A stretch of DNA of 64,000 nucleotides from Pyrrhosoma nymphula (GCA_963573305.1 OY754339.1:9533941-9597940), one strand, 5' to 3'; shown: positions 1-11,235, numbered from the stretch's first letter. Notes: a model not told the origin generated them from the sequence alone. Numbers and translations: made by a program.

Positions 1-186
1 GTCTTAATTCAATATGAATTTCGGTGGTGGTTAATACGAATTAACTGTGTGTTCTCAAGTTTGCAACGTAGCACAGGAGACGTGGTCGTGCTTACTAAGC
101 AAGCCACTGTTGCTGGGTTGACTTGAGACGAGAACACCTAGTTCGCATAAACCCTTCACTGAAATTTGCCTTGAGTTAAGATGGAT

Positions 187-252
187 TGGTGGTGTTACCG
201 GGAAGCAATAAGACCGGAACTTAGGAGATCCGAATTCAAATCTCGATCATGT
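187..252 (+). repeat. Weak tRNA-like SINE relic
   Basis: A B-box-like GAATTCAAATC at about 232-242 follows a TTAGGAGATCC segment. Similar blocks occur at 14465-14512 and 28370-28420 on the minus strand: a TAGG- or GAATC-type block, then a B-box-like core, then a GTCAA- or CCAAG-like end. The shared order suggests an old tRNA-derived SINE family. No A box, tail or target duplication is clear, so this is tentative. Confidence 0.28.
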
Positions 253-1135
253 ATAAGGGTTTTTATGGAGAATTTCATCCCCTTGGTCCCTATCATCTTT
301 GCACCCTTGCGCGTGACTGCGAGCCAAATCACTTGTGAAATTTCGCAATGAATTGAAAACTGTCAAAGATAGCCCCTCTCTGGTGACAATGTCCGGTATA
401 TCATCATCATTCTGTATCATCGCCATGAGCGGTCATGATACTGAAAATGTTTGCTGCGAAGTTCTCCACTTCAATTTACTCTCTTGCTATCGTTTTACTC
501 ATAGGTAGTTTTCATTACATTCGCAATTTCAATAACATGTTATTTCTCGTATACCCTATGGTCTTCCTCGATATTTTTTTCCATTCACTTCTCATTCTTG
601 CACTGGTTTTAATAGGATACTTTGTCTCAGAATGTTTTAATAAGTTGGTCGTTAACCCTATTCCAAAATAAAAATGTATGTTAAAAATCTTCACCATACG
701 GGTTCGAGTATCGTGAGACAGAAAAATTTTTAAGTGTGTGTAATTTCATTCAAAGCCATTATCCAATAATTTGACGAAGTTCTTGGAATGAAATAACATT
801 TCCTCCAAATGCAGCCTTTCACGTGATACTCTTGAAGCTTTAAGGTCAAATTATTTGATGAAAATCCATGACGTGGGACATCGGCACTGTGGAAAGCTTC
901 CATGAAACATTTTATGTACACAAATTTTCGTGGCTTTATATTGGTAATTCTCTCCGTGCGTTTCATATAAATGGTTCTTTTAAAAAAACCACATTCCCGT
1001 TACTTATTAACTTCTTTCTTCTAATATATAATATATAATATAATTTATTGCTTCCTACATAGATACATCAACAAAAGTACATTAACATCAAAAGTACATC
1101 AAGAAAAAAATTTAACAGAAAATTGGGAAGCTTTA

Positions 1136-1173
1136 GGTTACCCCAAAGGTTTTAAACCGATACGGGGGTAACC
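1136..1173. other. Nested perfect hairpin
   Basis: GGTTACCCC (1136-1144) and GGGGTAACC (1165-1173) form a 9-bp stem. The 20-nt loop contains a second 5-bp hairpin (GGTTT-T-AAACC, 1148-1158). It lies just beyond the 3' end of the LINE relic that runs on the minus strand above it and may belong to that element's 3' untranslated region. No function is known. Confidence 0.5.
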
Positions 1174-1229
1174 AAGAAATTCCTGCAAAAGAACAAAATA
1201 TTTCAGTTTTAAATGTTACTATGCACAAT

Positions 1230-1690
1230 TTACATGAACTTTAATAATTTACTTGCAAACAAACAATTTCATGAGCATTTGCAAATAGTATTTCAATATC
1301 ATCACGTTCAAATACCCATTTTTTTACCTGCTTTAAATAAGAGTTAACTTTGTTTTCTATTTTAACTGTCATTGGAAGTAGATTAATTATTTTCGGGGAA
1401 AATGAATAAAACTTCTCTGAAATAAATACAATTGTGGCCTAGGGAGTAGAACATCGAATTGAAAGTGATGTTTCCGCCTACGATCCCAGGGCGATTTGCC
1501 ATTTAATTGCCCACTACGCAAAAGAAAGTTTTTCAACACTTAATACACATAAAAATACCTTAATGTTAGAACGTAACGCGCGGAAAAGTGGAAGTGTGTG
1601 ATGAAATATATTTTTAAGGTAACCGTTCTTATAATTCTTTATTGCAACAGTTAGTTCTTCCACAGTTGTCAATCAAGTCTCGCTATCGTT
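1230..1690 (-). pseudogene. Decayed non-LTR retrotransposon (LINE) ORF2 C-terminus
   Basis: Reading the minus strand downward from about 1500 gives a stretch ending RRRKHHFQFDVLLPRPQLY, then LFQRSF. After a one-base frame change near 1413 it continues as FYSFSPKIINLLPMTVK and runs through KQVKKWVFERDD. This is the usual C-terminal tail of Jockey/CR1-like LINE reverse-transcriptase proteins: an 'F.ysaPklWN.LP' block followed by a Lys-rich helix. Here the tryptophan of the WN.LP block is replaced (INLLP). Upstream frames (about 1500-1690) give decayed similarity with stops. The catalytic reverse-transcriptase core is absent. I infer a 5'-truncated, old, non-functional copy; exact clade and ends are uncertain. 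Confidence 0.6.
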
Positions 1691-2734
1691 TAAGAAGGTG
1701 GTGAAGCATATAAAATTCAGAAATAGTTAGGAATCAGAATACATGAAAGTAAACAAGTTTTATGAATGTCGCGAACTAACCCCCTTTTAAAGCTCTTAGA
1801 AATTCCAATAACGAGATTAACGCTTGATAACTTAATCGTTTAAAGCACTCGGGGTGATAATAATTAGAAATTCCTTTTTTTAAATAATGTCTCTTTGGAA
1901 TCATACCATTACCATTTTCCATGAAAAATGGCCGATTATTCTTGGCAAATATCTCGTCAAGTAAGTTGGTAATGACTTTTTTTTGTTATCATTGCAAAGG
2001 AGAGATTTTAGTCTTTATAACTAGTCTAAATTCGTCGAATTACGTGTGAAGTGCTATATCGCTCAAAATACCTTGAACAGGGCAGTGTCTTCGGTCAACC
2101 AGAAGGAACACAAAGGAATGAAGGAAATGAAGGTAACGCCAAAAAAATGTTTTTTAGCCTAAGATAAATGCGATGGTAGAAAGGGGTTGATACCGGCAAT
2201 TAGGAATGCGCAGCCTCAAGTTCTTCTTCGTTTTGTTTACGTACATTTTTATTAATTCCCGTAATTTCCCGGGGGATTGGAGCTGAACCGTGAGGAAGGA
2301 GAGGGGTACTCAGTGGGGAGGGGGGGAATGCTTGAGGAGAAAGATCCTCACTGGCCTTGGGAGAAAGTTAGGAGATTGTTTGCGTTACAGATGGCTGAGT
2401 TCTTGATGGTGGAGATTAAAATATTTGTAGGGGTTTAAACAAGGTCAATTAGCAGGCCCCTTTAAAAACGTAAATTATTTTCCAGTCCTTTAGCGTAATC
2501 TCACAGTTGATTAAATGCTTGACAGTTTCTAGAATCATTTAACAGGTGTTTCTTGCTTAAAACACAATTATAAGGATACTTTTAAGTACAGCTACCGATG
2601 AAATATTCTTAAAATCATTCGAATATCTTAAGAAAATAGATGAAACATAATGTTTTCCGTACCTGGCTGGGTCAAAATTGCAGTGCAAATTTCTTGGACT
2701 TATAAAAAATCATTTAATAGATTTTTGCCGCAAG
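1691..2734. other. Non-coding stretch with a purine-rich patch
   Basis: No gene or repeat recognised. Around 2270-2400 the plus strand is rich in G and A, one of several strand-skewed patches in the window. The rest is plain AT-rich sequence. Confidence 0.55.
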
Positions 2735-2776
2735 TGAAAAAGTAACTCTGTTTTCTTCCACATATTTATTTTCCTG

Positions 2777-2816
2777 GTACAACGTGTTTCGACACAGCGG
2801 TGTCATCATCAGGTAC
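2777..2816 (-). ncRNA. Type I hammerhead ribozyme motif, copy 1
   Basis: On the minus strand: helix I strand GTAC (2816-2813), core CTGATGA (2812-2806), an extra T, helix II GACAC/GTGTC closing a CGCT loop (2804-2791), then GAA (2790-2788), and a minimal helix III of A-U and C-G pairs around AC. The base before the predicted cleavage site is U (2781), followed by the second helix I strand GTAC (2780-2777). All invariant core bases are present. Helix I is a perfect 4 bp. The single U between A9 and helix II is unusual but also occurs in copy 2. Helix II and helix I differ from copy 2 by paired changes. Confidence 0.65.
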
Positions 2817-2952
2817 TTCTATAAGGTACTTTTTCACGACACAGTTTCAGGCAATACTTTGTGGAAGTCAATCATACTGGGAGTAAAGGATTGAACACTG
2901 CAGCTTCCACTTAGATATTTATTAAACACGACCATGGTTTCGTAGCGGTGCT

Positions 2953-2993
2953 ACACCTGATGATGTAGCACCGCTACGAAACCATGGTCGTGT
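2953..2993 (+). ncRNA. Type I hammerhead ribozyme motif, copy 2 (canonical GUC site)
   Basis: Helix I strand ACAC (2953-2956), core CTGATGA (2957-2963), an extra T (2964), helix II GTAGC/GCTAC with an ACC loop (2965-2977), GAA (2978-2980), helix III AC/GT closing a palindromic CATG loop (2981-2988), cleavage base C after GU (2989), then helix I partner GTGT (2990-2993). All invariant hammerhead bases and a canonical GUC cleavage triplet are present. The 2-bp helix III with a self-complementary loop is the form described for metazoan retroelement hammerheads thought to work as dimers. It lies at the centre of the 79-bp palindrome, so the large foldback would compete with ribozyme folding. The opposite strand lacks the CTGATGA core. 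Confidence 0.75.
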
Positions 2994-3116
2994 TTAATAA
3001 ATATCTAAGTGGAAGCTGCAGTGTTCAATCCTTTACTCCCAGGTACTTTTTCGCTGTGTTTAAACATGTTGTACCTGGAAAATAAATCTGTGGAAGGAAA
3101 CCAAGTTACTTTTTCA

Positions 3117-5980
3117 TTTTTTTAATTCAACTCCCACATAGTTGAGCCTGAAACCATGGAGATGTTTGTCGGATTAAACACAAATATAGGAGTGAGATTG
3201 AGTATGGACACCGATGATGATGATACTAGCCTAATTTGATCAAAAATCCTCTGAAGGACATTATAAATTAGCATTTTATATGGTTGGATAAGTTAAATTT
3301 AAGTGAAATTATGTTTATAGCAGTTTTTAAAAATTGTTTAATCCTTCATTAATTCAAGTTCAAACATTTGTAGTATAAATGTAGGTAGGTATTTTCTATC
3401 CTAGAACAATCTAAAATCGACTTATTTAATATCGATACAATATTATTACCTAAATCGTTGATAGATCTTGAGATTTGCGTAATAAGGCAATAAAGCAATA
3501 CGTGACAGTTGGAAGGTTCATCACTGCCAGTTGAAATGTCAGTAAATCGAAAATCTTCCGCGACCATTGCAGATGCACAGAAATGCCACCTCATTACCGG
3601 GTAGCATAATTTTAAAATAATTTAATGCCAACCAGAATAATAGCTCACATTTTAATTTTAAGCCACAATTTATCGCTTAAATGATCGTTCACCAGTCCTT
3701 GGAATAAGTACATGGTGTCTTTGTCGACAAATATAGTTGATCCGTGGCAGTTTTGGCTGGAAAATACCGATCCAAAGGTGATTGGGATATTTTCAACATT
3801 TAAGAAAACTCACCCGGATGAAAGTACGACTGTAGCTTGGAGTAAAGAGCCCGGAATGACGTTTTAAAGGTATAAAATTGGCGTGGCCAATGCAGCAATT
3901 TTTGTTGTCTAAAGAGCATCCACTCATTGATTTCTGACGAGTAGCCGTGAAGCATCTCGCATCACCATGGCAACCGCTGGGAGAGGCTCTTTCGCTAGAT
4001 GAACTCTCAAAGTCATCCTCAAGCGCAAAGCCTTGTGGGCAAACTGGGAGCTCTGGAAAAGAGAATTAGGGTGAGGGTAACGGAATCCGGCGTCGGTGAC
4101 CAAATGCGTTTGCATGGCGCGTGAAAATCTTGGTTTTGGGTGAAACATAAGAATGCAATCCATGTAAACCACAAGAAGGCATAGTGAATAAATAAAATTA
4201 TTTATTTGTATCATGGGTCCTTCATAGTAAATGGTAGTGATGAATGGAGGCCTATAAAGCTGGAAAAGAGGTAGAATTAAATATAAATATTTGACATTGA
4301 CTGCGTAGACAGTGCATGTGCTTAGTATGAAATCAAAGTCAAGTTATAGATTGCGATAAAATATAGAATGCAATAAATCGCATTTGTTGCCAGATATTCA
4401 GGAATAAATCATATTCTAGAACAAAAGTTAAGTTAACATGATACACACAACCGATTACACATTTTCTTGACAAGTAGCACTGTATTGTATATTTTATGAA
4501 TATATTGGCTCAACTAAATGACTTGATATGGTCTTATTTTTCCCCTTCGCGGTCTTTCTCTTTTTGGGACACCTATACATGCATTAATTAATTTAATTTC
4601 TTCTGAGATAATAAAAATAAAATCGTGTAGAACCAAAAAGAAACACACATTCTTAAAGTAAATATGTCACTAAAGTTGTTACATTTTACCTTTCCTTTAT
4701 TTGATTGAATTATTTTTGAAGTACTCAAATCAGTCCGTAAATTTAACCATCGAATATGTGGTTTACTTGCAATATAATTAGCAAAGAATATTATAATAAG
4801 AGAAGTAAGAAAGTTTAGTTTTATTAGTTAGGGGCTTAATTTTAAACTATTAAACTTAGACAACTAATATTTAAAAATGTTGGGGTTAGAAAAATATTAT
4901 AAAGTCCTACAAGTATTTCAAAGGAGATAATATTTTATTTATTTCAAATGTGGAGTGTAAACTGACCAAACAGTAACAGGTAGGTAGACCAAAATTCCCG
5001 ATCATAGTTAAGGGCTAATAGTGATGTTTACTGTTAGATCGGTTTCTGTTGACGGAAGGTGAATAATATCTTATTTATTAGTGCATAGAGATGACGTTGC
5101 ACCCTGTGTTTACCAAAATTAAGCTGTGGCCTACACTCGAGGTATGAATAATTTTAATGAAATTTAATTTTCATCGATGGTTATCTTCTTCACGCATTAA
5201 AGTAATATGTATATATATACTGCGCGTAAATAATTTCACATCGCGAGCGTGGCGGTCGAAAATGATTCATGGATGCCTCACGCTCAGAATAAATTTTTTC
5301 GTTTTGGAAATGGATTAACCTGGAACAATTTTTTTTTGTTTCAGAAACGGAGAGCGGATTAACACGTATGCAAGTGTTGAGTTTTCTCGCGTGAATACGG
5401 CATATTATTGTTACGATTATTACCCGGTATGTTTTTAAGCTGAAATAATTAAAAATGGTGATGAAAGAATATTTAAAAATGTTGATATTAATGTTGAAAA
5501 TGTCATCTCATAATAAATAAGTATTTATATAAAGCAATAATTATTAACGCGTAATTTAGAAAGGCATTTAAGAGCATGCAGAAACTTGAATATACTCGAG
5601 TGTAGAATTACTAACCTATCAGCTATCAACGGTGGATTCGGCAATGAGAAAACGGATTGATAATCCAGAATAGATTATAAATTCAAAATATTTTCACGGT
5701 TTATTCCGTCAAGCTCCTCACACCCATATGGAAATTTTTACTTTTTCTTTAACTAGAAGATGGCGCTCATTGAATTTTAACGGGAAGAATTTAAAAAAAA
5801 ATTAAACTCATATGTGAGGTTAAAAGAATCTTCCCAGTGTCACATAGGGTATGCAGCAGTCATTGTGTTGACATGGAGAGGTTGCGAAATAAATACTCCA
5901 ACTAAAATCATATTGTGATACTGTTAAATTGATATTTTAGCAGGCTACCCAAGTTCCACGGCCGTTAGTTCCCATTACAA
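3117..5980. other. AT-rich non-coding stretch, nothing recognised
   Basis: I see no coding exon, RNA gene or clear repeat. Small open frames at 3349-3594 and 3924-4214 (both minus) have no family features. The DNA is AT-rich with scattered poly-A/T runs. Confidence 0.6.
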
Positions 5981-6492
5981 GGGTTGCTTTCCAAATAAGT
6001 GACTCCCAGTGACTCATGCGTCGCTTAGAGGCAACTTGTGACGAATTCCACTTCGGCTAATTGGAAAGCACATCCATGCACAGGAATCTCTTCGCAGTCG
6101 CAATTGATTGAAACGGGACGATCATGTATAGGAAAAAGTTAATCGGTTTGTTTTCTTTTGAAAGTAGTCTCAACTGTAGGCATAAACTTCACCAGTGGAC
6201 TCATTTAAAATAATTAAAGATTGGCACGAGAATTTTTAAAAAACTATGCAATGATCGCTAAGATGTAACACATTATTGCAGAGATAATAGTAATACATCC
6301 TTAAGAAGTTCTAGACTTCTGTTAGTTATTTTAAGACAGTTCGATTACTACTTTCACCAATGTATTTTTCGATATATATTTGAATAAATGTTTGAGTTAA
6401 CTTGCGTCGGCGACGAATCCCAGCGACGTGGAACTATGGGAAAGCAGAAAAGTCACTCGGAGTCAACATGCGTCGGCTATTGGAAAGCACCC
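5981..6492. mobile_element. Inverted-repeat element built on a TTTCC/GGAAA module (possible MITE)
   Basis: The left end GGGTTGCTTTCCAAATAAGT (from 5981) is inverted at the right end, where the sequence ends CTATTGGAAAGCACCC (6492). Both ends also contain GACTC and a TGCGTCG block in inverted order. A further GGCTAATTGGAAAGCAC block lies inside at about 6055-6071, so 5981-6075 alone is also a roughly 95-bp imperfect palindrome. This suggests two related short palindromic units, or one MITE. No target-site duplication is obvious and no protein is encoded. Confidence 0.42.
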
Positions 6493-6874
6493 AAGATATA
6501 CTGCAGTTTACAAGTAAATAAAATTTTCTATCGTTGGAAATAGTGCAAAAGTTGGCAAATTTGGGTAAGAAAACTATAACTTAAGGCAAAGACTAAGGAT
6601 GTACGAAACTGGAAGGAAAAAATTGAATAAAAAAGATTGCTACATAGTTATCCTTTATTTAAATTTCAAACTTATATATTGAGTGAAAGTCATTTAAAAA
6701 GGTAAAAAAGGAGATCTCTGCGCCGATTCTAACGATTTTCTTAAAGAAGTAAGAGTTGGTTAAAAAAGGCCCCAAAGAGGTGACTGAGGTTTTTTTAAAT
6801 AATGAAGTTCAATTAAGATGGTTTCACCGTTAAATGACTTAAATGTAATTTCATGGATATTCTGGCTACTTACA
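6493..6874. other. AT-rich non-coding stretch
   Basis: Nothing recognised between the inverted-repeat element and the hAT-like MITE. Confidence 0.5.
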
Positions 6875-7368
6875 GATGTACGCAGGGGCGGATCCAGGAT
6901 TTTTCTTTGGGGGGGGGCACAAGGGACTGATGAGCAAACGGTCTTCTCATATTTTGGATTAAAAAACAACATACAGCAATTAATGTACGAAATATACTTT
7001 TTATTTTAATATAGAGATTACTAATATGCAAATATTAATTAGTTACATATATATTAACGGCAGTTTTCTATTATGTTTCCTGCTGAAGAGTTCCAGTACT
7101 TCATTAACGTTCATTTTTGACACAATGTCTTCCTTCCCACTTGGGCGATGTTTTTTTTCGAGCGCTGACTAGCGAATGACCAATGACCGGCAAATCTGTC
7201 TTCTTGACTTGTGCTTAAGGCTAAAATGAATGAGGCTCCGTAATACACAAAACAAAACGAACGTAATTATAACAGGGCCGTATTAAAAATCTTGTCCATT
7301 ATTTAAGCGTCTGGGGGGGGGCACGTGCCCCCGTGCCCCCCCCCCCTAAATCCGCCTATGGATGTACG
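6875..7368. mobile_element. hAT-like non-autonomous transposon (MITE) with 8-bp target duplication
   Basis: The element spans 6883-7360 (478 bp). It is flanked by identical 8-bp copies of GATGTACG at 6875-6882 and 7361-7368. Terminal inverted repeats are CAGGGGCGGATCCAGG on the left and, read inward from the right, CATAGGCGGATTTAGG (12 of 16 identical). An 8-bp duplication and a CAG-start terminus with a GGCGGAT core are typical of hAT-superfamily elements. Inside both termini sits a run of nine or more G (inward reading) followed by CAC, which extends the inverted repeat. No transposase frame is present, so mobilisation would need an autonomous hAT element elsewhere. The match of the duplication is exact, so the boundaries are firm. 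Confidence 0.87.
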
Positions 7369-10300
7369 TGTCCACTAAATGATGTGAACAGAATAATTAT
7401 GTCTTTCCAATCTACTTTTCTCGCAAATTGAACTTGAGATAGCGTGGGATAAATTGCGACACGGAGTAATACGGGGTAAAATCGTATTTTTCAACTTTCT
7501 AAAATATTAAAGACTACGCGAACGTACGTACGATTCAGTTGTTATAAATGGTGGTTTACATCTGTGCCAATTGACGCAAGCAAGCTTCTATAAACGTTCT
7601 CCTTTTACTGACTCATAGCGCTGGTGTATGCTCATTTCAAAATACACACAAGGGACATTGCTCAGTAACCTCCTGCTTCACCAAACATGCTGTATACAAA
7701 GCAATCTCCAACATTTAGATATTATATATTGTTTTTCATTATACCATACCTTCTTTTCATTAAAAATAAAAAGTACACATTACTGTATATTTTATTATTT
7801 ACTTTATCCATTAACTTTTGACAATTTCGCTGATATGTTAGCCTGCTTCAGCAGGATTTTCAATTAGTATAATATAAATGCCATTTTAGCGAAAACTTTG
7901 TTAGAAAGGAAAACTCCCGAAAAATTGAATAAAAGTAATATGGAGGAATCTTACCTCCGTAAGTTTTTATTTTCAGCGAAATACAGCCGTAATTGAAGTC
8001 ACAAAGCGGCAATTCCATACAAATGGCACTGCAGTAGGCTCCAATGGCTGAAAAAGTTTTAATTTAATATATATTCATGGAATAATCTGCCCTTTCTGAA
8101 ACCTTTTTTTGGTTGTACTGTAGCAAACTTTGATTACTTTAGCAAAATAAACATGTATTGTGGTATTTGTTTTGACACATACAGTCACAGTGGAACCTCC
8201 ATAGTACCTTCAGTTCCTACAAAAAACGTATGCTAAATTTTGTAAAATTCAAGGCGATTGAATGTCTATAGCGCAAGTAATGGTATTTATTTAAATGGTA
8301 TAGATTAGAATCAACGTAGCTGATTTTCCGAATGAATGAGTGCTTAGATAATTTAGTAATTAATATATCACTATCAGTTCAAATTTCACCTACGATCGGT
8401 ATTCACTTCGTTGTAATTAATTTTGTCTCCAGTCACGCTCCACGAACGATTCTAGCCCCAGAACAATAATGACTGTTTTTATTATATGCATTACGTAGAG
8501 ACTTTGTAGCCGTCGTAACTTAGCGTTCAAGAGGGAAGGAGCATTAGCAGGGGACTGGGAAGAAGGGAAAGAGGTGATGAGGAGGGAGAATGTTCGGTCT
8601 TGCCCAGAATTCCAGCGATAACCCCGCTAATCCTGTTTATTAGCGAGTAGGGTGCCTTAGGGTATCCAGGGGATACGCACACAGCATGGATATGCCATCC
8701 GTTGAGGGGGGAGAGGGGAGTTCCATCCCTTCCCTAACGCACCCTTTCTAAACCGCCTTCTACTCACCCACCCACCCCGCCACGTACACCACCCTTTCCC
8801 CTTTATGCCTCGCAACACCACCCTGGCGCAAGAGTAACAAGGTTGGAGGCACTAAAGCGGATGTCGCTTTCGAACAAAAAAGTCATCTTATCCTGAAGGA
8901 AAGGTACCGTGCGCTTGCTAGAACCGACGCATAAGAGATAAGGATCGGCTTCCAGCATATTGCCAGAGCGTCAAAACGTTTAGAAAAATACGGTCCTCGC
9001 AAAATACATCAGTTTATTTTTGGAATGAAAAATCAATGATTGCCTCATCGCCTATTTTTGGTGGGATAGTGATATGACTTTTATATTTTTGATTTAAAAA
9101 AAACATAGATACAAAAGTAGAGAAATAAGAGTTTTTCAAGATTTTATATGATATAAATATTTCCTTAGAATACAAACAAATCATGGTGAGAAAATAGCCG
9201 CATGTTGCAAGTTAGTTTCCGTAACTCATAACTTAGGAAAAATATCGTTTCAGAAATGAAGGAAATTGAAGTACACAAACGGTTGTCTTGATAACATACT
9301 ATAAATATCGTTTGTGATAAATTATAAATATATTTTAATAGGTATCATTAAAATAAGACGAGAAAAGCATGCAAGCAAGTTTATCATGATAACTTTAGAG
9401 TTGCAATATTTTTAACAGATTTTATCTTATAAATTAAATATATTAATCCAATAATAATAATGCATTTAAACTTTTTATTTTCATGTTTTACGCATAATTG
9501 AGTGTAATGGTAGGAATTAGTTTTACTATTATTTTTTTCTACTAAAATTTAGGTTTACATTTTTTGTACCCAAAATTATTGGTGGAAATATTTTGACCAT
9601 CTTTTTTTAGGATAATATTAAAAAAGCGTCGTCTTTTTTGGTTTAAATGTTTTGTATTTTTTCGACTGTCCACCTAATTTTTGTGTACAATTTTGGTCGC
9701 GGAGGACAGAGTTAGGAATATTATTACGTGTCACTTGGAACATTATCTCAAATATTTATAATATTTTTATTTTTGCATAAAGTTGACTTTTATTTTCGAC
9801 CCAAATTGGGCGTTTTTGCTGTTGACGGTATTGCGTCTTATTTAGATTCGTCCATTGTGTAAATATCCGTTAAAGCTGGAGGTGCGATTTTCCCAGGAGT
9901 GGCAGAAAAAATCAACCTAGCGTTGTGCAGTATAATAACTGCACATGTGCGCGAGTATAATACACAAAAGGAACGTACTTTCAGTTAACACAGTGTTGGT
10001 AGTGGTTGTTCAGGTGTCAATGAGGTACGTGCATACATGAAGCACGTATTTAAGGGTATGTTTTGTATATCGATCTCAATAGGACCCATGACTCTCAAAT
10101 AAATGTGGAAAGCTCTAATAAAACTTAGAAAGTGTTGCAGTTCAGTATGAATGGAATATTTTTCATTGTTTCTCAGGAAAAGGGGTCTTATTTCACCCTT
10201 CCTCTGGCAAACATGTTTTAAACATGCATACAAAATGCACAGTGGACGTGTACATATACATTTATCGAGTTGTTACGGTCATGATTTTCTTTCAAAGCTC

Positions 10301-10655
10301 GGCCCCAAAAGGCTTTGAAGATAATGTGGAAATTAGGATACAATCGAGTTGAATTTTAAGGTGTGCGATTTTCACGTAAACGATATACCTGGAAACGTTG
10401 ATAGATACCGCTAAAACTTGACGGATAGCAGCAACCGATGCAGAAAAAAGTTGACAGTCTTGATATTCTGTTCAGGCTGTGTAAGTAATAGACGAAAGTA
10501 GACTATTTCTTGAATGAAAAATTGGCACATGTCACCATGTGTGCGGTATTTGTGGCAGACGCCGAGCCTCAACACAAATGCATTTATTAAGAAGTAAAAT
10601 GAGGCGTCATTACGTGTTGTGAAAATATCTAACGTTAACAATGATTAAATATTAA
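7369..10655. other. Non-coding stretch; GC-richer patch near 8.53-8.83 kb
   Basis: No gene or clear repeat. A purine-rich patch at about 8530-8610 and a C-rich patch at 8700-8830 stand out from AT-rich flanks. Small open frames such as 7628-7867 and 9985-10233 have no recognisable features. Confidence 0.55.
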
Positions 10656-11235
10656 GTTATTACCATTTTCATACCCTAATCTAAAATCCCTTGATTGCAT
10701 CCCCCATTTCTTTGCCAAAATAGTCGAACACAGAGTCCCACATTTCCGCAATATGTCCTCAAATGCTGTTCTGTCTTCTCTTTCCATTTCTAATCTCCAA
10801 AACCACACATTTAAAACTGATTTAAAACTCCTCCACAATACCCTTAACTCGACCATTGACTGCCCTGAACTGTTTTCTCTCTTCAAATTTAGGATACCAA
10901 CTCGATCCACCCGCACGCATTCACTACTCCACCTGCCTATTACTAGGATATCACTCACCCAGCGCTCACCTTTATTTCGCCTCTCCTCCCTTCTTAATTC
11001 ACTCCCTCACACTGTCGATCCTTTTTATTTATCATGTAACCATTTCACCACCCAAGCTATGTCCCACCTGTCAACAAATTAAATATTTCCCCTTTCCATG
11101 CTGGGCTCTGCGTTGTTGATTTTTATGTTGTTATTGTAATTTTGTCCTCTGTCATGTTTATTGTTAAATGTTTCACTGTAAATTGGCGCTACTGCTGTAT
11201 GTGAACAACGTTTTAAATAAATAAATACGTTATTA
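10656..11235 (+). pseudogene. 5'-truncated Jockey/I-like LINE, ORF2 C-terminus and 3' tail
   Basis: The plus strand encodes the end of a non-LTR reverse-transcriptase protein: an open frame to 11082 contains LHNTLNSTIDCPELFSLF, then FRIPTRSTR, LLHLPITRISLTQRSPLFRL and LNSLPHTVDPF. This is the standard Jockey/I/R1-type C-terminal pattern (Cys-Pro-Glu-Leu, 'F..PtRstR', 'sp..R...N.lp..vD.F'). The catalytic core is missing, so the copy is strongly 5' truncated and inactive. The 3' untranslated region runs from 11083 and ends in an (AAAT)n tail at about 11213-11228. A 7-bp GTTATTA occurs at 10656-10662 and again at 11229-11235, a possible target duplication that would define the insertion as 10663-11228. 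Its final 90 bases resemble the SINE tail at 19903-19980. Confidence 0.72.

Larger units (their letters stand above)
1..1229. other. AT-rich non-coding stretch
   Basis: No convincing gene. An open frame of 78 codons at 435-671 is hydrophobic but has no recognisable family and lies in AT-rich DNA. The stretch holds a weak tRNA-like relic near 187-252, a short TA-rich microsatellite near 1023-1045 and a nested hairpin at 1136-1173, each listed separately. Confidence 0.6.
2735..3116. mobile_element. Nested foldback element carrying hammerhead ribozyme motifs
   Basis: Two inverted-repeat layers are visible. The outer arms are 2735-2816 and about 3043-3116: on the minus strand the left arm reads GTACCAGGAAAATAAAT and the right arm on the plus strand reads GTACCTGGAAAATAAAT, and both continue with GTGGAAG and AGTTACTTTTTCA. 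The inner layer is a perfect 79-bp palindrome (2877-2955 with 2964-3042) separated by only 8 bases, CCTGATGA. A short direct repeat AGGTACTTTTTC (2825 and 3042) brackets the inner palindrome. Each layer carries a hammerhead motif. In known biology, type I hammerheads with a very short helix III sit in the terminal repeats of Penelope-like elements and related retroelements, and terminal repeats in inverted orientation are usual there. No protein is encoded, so this would be a non-autonomous or deleted copy. Confidence 0.7.

Noticed and set aside
435..671. 78-codon hydrophobic frame, possible membrane peptide
   Set aside because: AT-rich DNA readily gives Phe/Leu/Ile-rich translations; there is no conserved motif or gene context.
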